Of a stretch of 64,000 nt of DNA, positions 59,012 to 64,000 are shown in pieces. The stretch is taken from NCBI RefSeq assembly GCF_001050035.1, contig NZ_CVTA01000002.1:124001-188000 (forward strand), read 5' to 3'. How positions within the stretch are numbered: the stretch's first letter is position 1; every line of letters begins with the position of its first letter. The stretch is from Mycolicibacterium komanii (GTDB lineage Bacteria > Actinomycetota > Actinomycetes > Mycobacteriales > Mycobacteriaceae). Under the pieces are notes generated by a model. That model had not been told where the DNA came from. It ran no database searches and worked only from the letters and a program-made list of their open reading frames with translations. Both the position numbers and the translations under genes were made by a program.

Positions 59012-59049
59012 GTATACGGCAAGAGCAGCCGGATCGAGAGGCCAGGATC

Positions 59050-60849
59050 GTGCGTGAGTTCAGTGTTCCCGCGTCCTTCACGGTGGGCGAGCACGACAAT
59101 GTCGTCAGCGCCGTGTTCGACCATGAGCGCGACGATCCCGACCATGTGATCTTCCGTCGCCTCGTCGACGGTTTCTGGTCCGACGTGACGTGCAAGCAGG
59201 CGGCCGAACAGATCCGCGCCACCGCTCTCGGCCTGATCGCCAAGGGAGTGGCCCCGGGTGACCGGGTCGCGCTGCTATCGGCGACCCGCTACGAGTGGCC
59301 CATCCTCGACCTGGCGATCCTGGCCGCCGGTGCGCGCACCGTGCCGATCTACGAAACCAATTCGGCCGAGCAGGTGAAGTTCGTGCTCGGGGACTCCGGT
59401 TCTGTTCTGGTGATCGCGGAGACCGACGCGCACGCCGGCAAGATCGAGCACCTCACGGACGAACTCCCCGCGCTGCGGGAGGTGCTGCGAATCGAAGGCT
59501 CGGGCACGCCCGCCCTTGACGAGCTCGCCGAGGCGGGTAAGTCGGTCGACGCCAAACAGCTCGACGAGCGGTTGGCCGCCATCAAGGCCAGCGATCCCGC
59601 GACGTTCGTCTACACCTCCGGCACCACCGGTCAGCCGAAGGGATGTCAGCTCACCCATTCGAACCTGGTGCACGAGATCCGCGGCGCGAAGGAGTGTTTC
59701 CCGACGCTGCTCGACAAGGGCGAGCGCATGCTGGTGTTCCTGCCGCTGGCGCACGTGCTCGCGCGTGCGATCACACTCGCGGCGTTCACCTACAAGGTCA
59801 CCCTGGGCTTCACCAGCGACATCAAGAATCTGGTGCCGACGTTCGGGGTGTTCAAGCCGACGCTCGTGGTGTCGGTGCCACGCGTGTTCGAGAAGGTCTA
59901 CAACACCGCCGAGCAGAACGCTCGCAACGACGGCAAGGGCAAGATCTTCGACATCGCGGCCGAGACCGCGATCGAATGGAGCAAGGCCCAGGACACCGGC
60001 GGCCCGGGCCTGCTGCTGCGGGCCAAGCACGCCGTGTTCGATCGGCTGGTCTACGGCAAGTTGCGTGCGGCGCTGGGCGGTGAGTGCCGCGGCGCGATCT
60101 CCGGCGGCGCCCCGCTGGGCGCGCGGCTCGGGCACTTCTACCGCGGCGTCGGGCTGACCATCTACGAGGGCTACGGCCTGACCGAGACCAGCGCGGCGAT
60201 CACGGTCAACCGGATCGACGACATCAAGGTCGGTTCGGTCGGAAAGCTGTTGCCGGGCAACAGTATGCGCCTCAACGACGACGACGAGCTGCTGGTCAAG
60301 GGCGGCGTCGTGTTCGCCGGCTACTGGAACAACGACGAGGAGACCAACGCGGTGTTCTCCGACGGCTGGTTCCACACCGGTGACCTCGGCGCGATCGACG
60401 AGGACGGCTTCCTGACCATCATCGGCCGCAAGAAGGAGATCATCGTCACCGCCGGCGGCAAGAACGTCGCACCGGCGATACTCGAGGACCGGTTGCGCGC
60501 ACACCCGCTGATCAGCCAGGCGATGGCGGTCGGCGACGCCAAACCGTTCATCGGCGCGCTGATCACGATCGATCCCGAGGCGATCGAGGGGTGGAAGGAG
60601 CGCAACGGCAAGGACACCGGCGCGTCGGTCGGGGATCTGGCTACCGACCCCGACCTGGTCTCGGAGATCGATCTCGCGGTCAAGGAGGCCAACCAGGCGG
60701 TGTCGAAGGCCGAGGCGATCCGCAAGTTCCGCATCCTGCCCGTCGACTTCACCGAGGACACCGGCGAGCTGACCCCGACGCTGAAGGTCAAGCGAAAGGT
60801 CGTGGCGCAGAAGTTCGCCGACGACATCGAGGCGATCTACACCGGATAG
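59050..60849 (+). CDS. fadD15: Long-chain fatty acyl-CoA ligase FadD15
   Basis: Activates fatty acids to acyl-CoA through an acyl-adenylate. 599 residues, normal length. P-loop [20 protein letters not shown] near residue 180, [26 protein letters not shown], and the adenylate motif [26 protein letters not shown] with the C-terminal Lys region [13 protein letters not shown]. Start GTG 59050. Its end overlaps convergent pimB by 13 bp. Chain-length preference cannot be read. Confidence 0.96.
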   Translation: MREFSVPASFTVGEHDNVVSAVFDHERDDPDHVIFRRLVDGFWSDVTCKQAAEQIRATALGLIAKGVAPGDRVALLSATRYEWPILDLAILAAGARTVPIYETNSAEQVKFVLGDSGSVLVIAETDAHAGKIEHLTDELPALREVLRIEGSGTPALDELAEAGKSVDAKQLDERLAAIKASDPATFVYTSGTTGQPKGCQLTHSNLVHEIRGAKECFPTLLDKGERMLVFLPLAHVLARAITLAAFTYKVTLGFTSDIKNLVPTFGVFKPTLVVSVPRVFEKVYNTAEQNARNDGKGKIFDIAAETAIEWSKAQDTGGPGLLLRAKHAVFDRLVYGKLRAALGGECRGAISGGAPLGARLGHFYRGVGLTIYEGYGLTETSAAITVNRIDDIKVGSVGKLLPGNSMRLNDDDELLVKGGVVFAGYWNNDEETNAVFSDGWFHTGDLGAIDEDGFLTIIGRKKEIIVTAGGKNVAPAILEDRLRAHPLISQAMAVGDAKPFIGALITIDPEAIEGWKERNGKDTGASVGDLATDPDLVSEIDLAVKEANQAVSKAEAIRKFRILPVDFTEDTGELTPTLKVKRKVVAQKFADDIEAIYTG

Positions 60850-61973
60850 AGCAGGCTCGACAACCGCTTGGCCTGCGTGTGCCACTGCCAGTTGTCGACC
60901 ACCCAGCGCCTGCCCGCCGCGCCCATCCGGACCGCACGGTCGGGATCGGCCAGCAGGTCGCCGACCGCCGCCGCGATCGCGCCGACGTCCCAGCCATCGA
61001 CCACCACGCCGGTCTCCCCGTCGCGCACGGTCTCTGGCGCCCCACCGGAGCGCCCGGCCACCACCGGAACACCCGCCGCCGACGCCTCGAGGTAGACGAT
61101 GCCCAAGCCCTCGACGTCCAGTCCGGCGCCGCGCGTGCGGCATGGCATCGCGAACACGTCGGCCATGGCGTGATGGGCCGGCAGCTCGTCGCCGGGAACG
61201 GCGTCGGTGAAGACGACGTGCTCGGCCACGCCGAAGCTGTCCGCCAGCTTGTGCAGCGTGGACCGATAGGGTCCGCCGCCGACGATCACCAGCGCGGCGT
61301 CGGGTACGCGTTGCCGGACCGCCGGCATCGCCCGGATCAGCATGTCCTGCCCCTTGCGCGGCACGAGGCGCGACAGACAGACGACGACCGGCCGGTTGCC
61401 GAGCCGGTAGCGGGCCCGTAGTCGAGCGCGGGCGACCTCGTCGGGGGTGAACCGGTCGATGTCGACGCCCGGCGGCAGGTGTTCGAGCGCGGCGTGCGGC
61501 CCGAACGCCGACGCGAACCGGCGCCGGGTGTACTGGCTGATGTAGGTGACCGCATCCGTACCGGATCCGATGCGCCGCAGGGCGTTTCGGGCCAACGGCA
61601 ACATCGACCAGCCGACTTCGTGTCCGTGCGTGCTGGCGATCACCCGGCGCGCACCCGCGTCGCGGGCCAGCGGCGCCATCAGCGCCAGCGGGGCCGCGGC
61701 ACCGAACCAGACCGTTTCCGCGGAGGTCTCCTCGACGAGCCGCCGCATCCGGCCGATCACCGACGGTTCGGGGAGCATGAGGGTGGTCGGATGCCGCACG
61801 ACCCGGTACGGGGCGGCGCGGTCGAAGTCGTCGGCCCCCTTCCACTTCGGTGCGTACACCGTCAGCGTGTGCTGCCCGTCGGCGACGAGGTGGTCGACCA
61901 GCTCCTGCAGATAGGACTGGATGCCACCGCGCCGCGGTGGAAAGTCGTTGGTGACCAACAGAACCCGGCTCAC
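60837..61973 (-). CDS. pimB: PIM alpha-1,6-mannosyltransferase PimB'
   Basis: Cytosolic-face GT4 enzyme that adds the second mannose to phosphatidylinositol monomannoside from GDP-mannose. 378 residues, GT-B fold: N-terminal [36 protein letters not shown], and the EX7E motif EGLGIVYLE. Corresponds to Rv2188c. This step precedes the lipomannan steps of mptA and mptC in the same window. One base separates it from the metallopeptidase gene upstream. Confidence 0.95.
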   Translation of the reverse strand: MSRVLLVTNDFPPRRGGIQSYLQELVDHLVADGQHTLTVYAPKWKGADDFDRAAPYRVVRHPTTLMLPEPSVIGRMRRLVEETSAETVWFGAAAPLALMAPLARDAGARRVIASTHGHEVGWSMLPLARNALRRIGSGTDAVTYISQYTRRRFASAFGPHAALEHLPPGVDIDRFTPDEVARARLRARYRLGNRPVVVCLSRLVPRKGQDMLIRAMPAVRQRVPDAALVIVGGGPYRSTLHKLADSFGVAEHVVFTDAVPGDELPAHHAMADVFAMPCRTRGAGLDVEGLGIVYLEASAAGVPVVAGRSGGAPETVRDGETGVVVDGWDVGAIAAAVGDLLADPDRAVRMGAAGRRWVVDNWQWHTQAKRLSSLLYPV

Positions 61974-61974
61974 G

Positions 61975-62826
61975 TCATCGGCTCGCCCACTGCCGCCACC
62001 CGGCGAGCACGGCGTCGAGGTCCGTCCCGAGGGCGCCTCGTACCGCCGTCGCGACGTCGGGATGGCCGGGTCCGCACGCCCGCCGGTACAGCTCGAGCAG
62101 CGCGCCGGCGCCGTATCGGTCGGCGACGAACCGGCTGAACCACCAGGCCCGGTCGTAGGCCTGCGAACGCGCAGGCCCGGCCAGCTCGGCGTCGGTCGGC
62201 AGCGTGAGGATCGAGGGGTCCGGCTTCGCCGTCGCGGGCCGAGCGACGTAGTCCGCGACGCCCTCGGTCAGCCAGCGGGGCGCGTCCGGCGCGGTCGCGG
62301 CGCGAGATGCGAGATGGAACAGCTCGTGGCGCAACACGATTCGCAGTGCGGCTTCGCTCAGATCCGCGGCTCCGGGTGCGAACATGATGCGCTCAGCGGT
62401 GGTGGTCGCCGCGGTGTGGGCGTCACCGCCGCCGAGCGACGCGAACTGCGCCTCGGTGCCCGCGACCGCGATCACGACCTCGGGCGGCCAGTCGGGGCCC
62501 CAGAACGCGGTGACCGCCACCGAGGCGGCCTCCAGCTCGGCCTGCAGCCGCGACACCAACCCATCGGTGCGCGGACCGCCCAGATTCATCAACCGGACCA
62601 CCCGGCCATCGCCGAGCGTGTGTGTGCGCGACGCGGCGGTCGGCGTGGTCAGCGACGCCGGAGTGGCAGGCGTGGCCACCATCGGGGCGGACGGCACCTC
62701 GGAACGACCGATGAGCAACAGCGCGCAGATCAACTCGGCGAGCAACAGCGCGGCGAGTTTGGATCTGTTCCTCGCGCGCGCGGCACTGCGGCGGTCAGTA
62801 ACGGCGGACGTTGTAGATCGGCGCAT
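61975..62826 (-). CDS. Membrane-anchored metallopeptidase-like protein (Rv2189c-like)
   Basis: About 283 residues: a basic N-terminus and one membrane helix (KLAALLLAELICALLLIG), then an outside domain with LRHELFHLA (HExxH zinc motif) and WLTEGVADYVA, whose Glu is the likely third ligand, as in the MA-like peptidase group. Substrate unknown. Start ATG 62826 overlaps the ripC stop by 32 bp; ATG 62859 is possible. Sits between ripC and pimB on one strand. Confidence 0.85.
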   Translation of the reverse strand: MRRSTTSAVTDRRSAARARNRSKLAALLLAELICALLLIGRSEVPSAPMVATPATPASLTTPTAASRTHTLGDGRVVRLMNLGGPRTDGLVSRLQAELEAASVAVTAFWGPDWPPEVVIAVAGTEAQFASLGGGDAHTAATTTAERIMFAPGAADLSEAALRIVLRHELFHLASRAATAPDAPRWLTEGVADYVARPATAKPDPSILTLPTDAELAGPARSQAYDRAWWFSRFVADRYGAGALLELYRRACGPGHPDVATAVRGALGTDLDAVLAGWRQWASR

Positions 62827-63916
62827 TGTCCACCGGAGCGACTCGCACCGGCGTGCCATAGGTCGAGGCGTGCACCATCATTCCGTCACCGATGTAGATG
62901 CCGACGTGCGACGCATCGGAGTAGTACGTCACCAGGTCGCCCGGCTGCATCTGATCCCGCGACACCGACTGCCCGCCGTTGGCCAGGGCCTGGCTGGAGT
63001 GGGGCAGCGAGATGCCGGCCTGCTGGAACGACCACATCACCAGTCCGGAGCAGTCGAAGGCGTTCGGGCCGGATCCGCCCCAGGAGTACGGCGAGCCGAT
63101 GCGGCTCAGCGCGGCCTGGATCACGGTCGCGGAATGCCCGCCCACCGGCGGCGCCATGTCGCCCGGCGGGATCGCGCCCGGCGCGGGTGGTGCGGCCAGC
63201 ACGGCAGGGTCACCACCGGGTGGCACCGGCGCGGGCGGCGGCACCGGAGGGCCGGGCGGGACGGCCGCCAGCGCCTCGCGCTGATGCGGCGTCAACGCCT
63301 CGTACTGCGACTTCACGACCGCCATCTGCACCTGCAGCCGGCTCTGCTTGGACTGCAGGTCGGCGCGCACGGCGGCGGCCTGTTCGGCGGCGGTCTTGGC
63401 CTCGGCGGCCGACTTCGCGGAGGCCTCCTCGGCCAGCGCCGCCTGTTTTCCGATCTCGCGGTAGCTCTTCATCTGCGCCGACATCTCGGCGGCCATCACG
63501 CGCTGGATGGACAACTGGTCGATGAGACCCTGCGGTGAGTTCGCGGTCAGGATCGCGTCCAGACCATCGGTCCTGCCGCCCATGTACTGGGCCGCAGCAA
63601 CCTTGTCGACGGCGCCCTGGAACTTTGCCAGCTGCTGGCGCGCCTTGTCGGCGGCCGCCTGGTCGGCAGCGTGCTTGGTCTCGGCATCACGCTGGATGGC
63701 CAGCTTGTTGTCGAGATCCAGCTGCGCCGAGTGCATCGCCTCGGTGGTCTGCTCGGCCTGTCGCGACAGCTCATTGAGCTTCGCCAGCGCGTCATCGGCC
63801 GGGTCGGCCTGCACACTGACCGCGAAGAGACCGGCGAAGAATGTGATACCGACTATCGCGCTGACCAAGGGGTGGAGAAACCCGCGAATGGTCACGCGCG
63901 TGCGGTCGAGCCTCAA
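62795..63916 (-). CDS. ripC: NlpC/P60 peptidoglycan endopeptidase RipC
   Basis: Secreted D,L-endopeptidase, 373 residues. Signal peptide (SAIVGITFFAGLFAVSVQA), a long coiled-coil N-terminal region (residues 40-205, ELSRQAEQTTEAMHSAQLD) that in this family is sensed by FtsEX, a Pro/Ala-rich linker, and the NlpC/P60 domain with Cys289 (FDCSGLV), His337 (ASHVG) and His349 (MVHAST). Start TTG 63916 with GAAGGA upstream. Corresponds to Rv2190c. Confidence 0.95.
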   Translation of the reverse strand: MRLDRTRVTIRGFLHPLVSAIVGITFFAGLFAVSVQADPADDALAKLNELSRQAEQTTEAMHSAQLDLDNKLAIQRDAETKHAADQAAADKARQQLAKFQGAVDKVAAAQYMGGRTDGLDAILTANSPQGLIDQLSIQRVMAAEMSAQMKSYREIGKQAALAEEASAKSAAEAKTAAEQAAAVRADLQSKQSRLQVQMAVVKSQYEALTPHQREALAAVPPGPPVPPPAPVPPGGDPAVLAAPPAPGAIPPGDMAPPVGGHSATVIQAALSRIGSPYSWGGSGPNAFDCSGLVMWSFQQAGISLPHSSQALANGGQSVSRDQMQPGDLVTYYSDASHVGIYIGDGMMVHASTYGTPVRVAPVDNAPIYNVRRY

Positions 63917-64000
63917 GATTTTGCGTCCTTCAACATCCGGAACGAAGCCGTGTCGAACTGCCCTTAGGTCTCAGACAGGTTACGAAACGGCATCGGGGTT

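Noticed and set aside
59275..61845. Open frame of 856 codons on the minus strand across fadD15 and pimB
   Set aside because: Mostly antisense to fadD15, and in the pimB part a different frame from the real enzyme. Low-complexity translation.

Overview
This window is chromosomal DNA of a mycobacterium, most likely a fast-growing environmental species (Mycolicibacterium type). The GC content is high throughout, many genes start with GTG or TTG, and the gene order matches, almost gene for gene, the Mycobacterium tuberculosis segment I know as Rv2136c to Rv2190c. Ortholog names come from remembered synteny plus protein motifs; no database search was run.

Layout. 1-5.5 kb: end of uppP, a small conserved protein, lppL, a DUF5703 protein, pyrD, a 42-residue basic protein, a PEBP-family protein and an M20 peptidase. 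A tRNA-Leu (anticodon GAG) lies at 5527. From about 5.7 to 23.5 kb is a block not found at this place in M. tuberculosis: an LpqM-like metalloprotease lipoprotein, an assimilatory nitrate module (narK plus the fused nitrate reductase nasN), a DUF222/HNH protein, an alpha/beta hydrolase with an Asp nucleophile, a very large cyclase-ATPase-TPR-LuxR regulator, two tandem phospholipase-D-like proteins, a class I glutamine amidotransferase and a TIGR01777-type epimerase.

23.6-44.9 kb: a phosphoribosyltransferase, a small membrane protein and then the complete division and cell wall (dcw) cluster on the minus strand. In transcription order it is mraZ, rsmH, an ftsL-like gene, pbpB, murE, murF, mraY, murD, ftsW, murG, murC, ftsQ, ftsZ, pgeF, yggS, sepF, yggT and wag31. 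Most junctions are 4-bp ATGA or GTGA overlaps, so this is a translationally coupled operon. The cluster makes UDP-MurNAc-pentapeptide and lipid II, polymerises and cross-links septal wall, builds the Z ring (FtsZ, SepF, FtsQ, FtsW, PbpB) and directs polar growth (Wag31). As usual in actinobacteria there is no ftsA.

45-64 kb: mycobacterial envelope and signalling genes. These are a DUF3040 protein, a GNAT acetyltransferase, lppM, the prenyl diphosphate synthase idsA2, the lipomannan mannosyltransferases mptA and Rv2181-like (mptC), the PknL kinase with its DNA-binding substrate Rv2175c, DAHP synthase aroG, an exoribonuclease, an acyltransferase, an ArsA-like ATPase, two START-like proteins, fadD15, the PIM mannosyltransferase pimB, a membrane-anchored metallopeptidase and the NlpC/P60 hydrolase ripC. 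Three steps of PIM/LM/LAM synthesis (pimB, mptA, mptC) therefore sit near the peptidoglycan operon.

No IS element, prophage, CRISPR array or rRNA was seen. The most notable points are the single-chain nitrate reductase module, the PLD/PLD/cyclase-LuxR/hydrolase gene run, the period-10 GTGG boxes upstream of mraZ, a palindrome-containing insertion in murF, an ArsA-like gene with no ordinary start codon, and a tandem repeat at the mptA/Rv2175c overlap.
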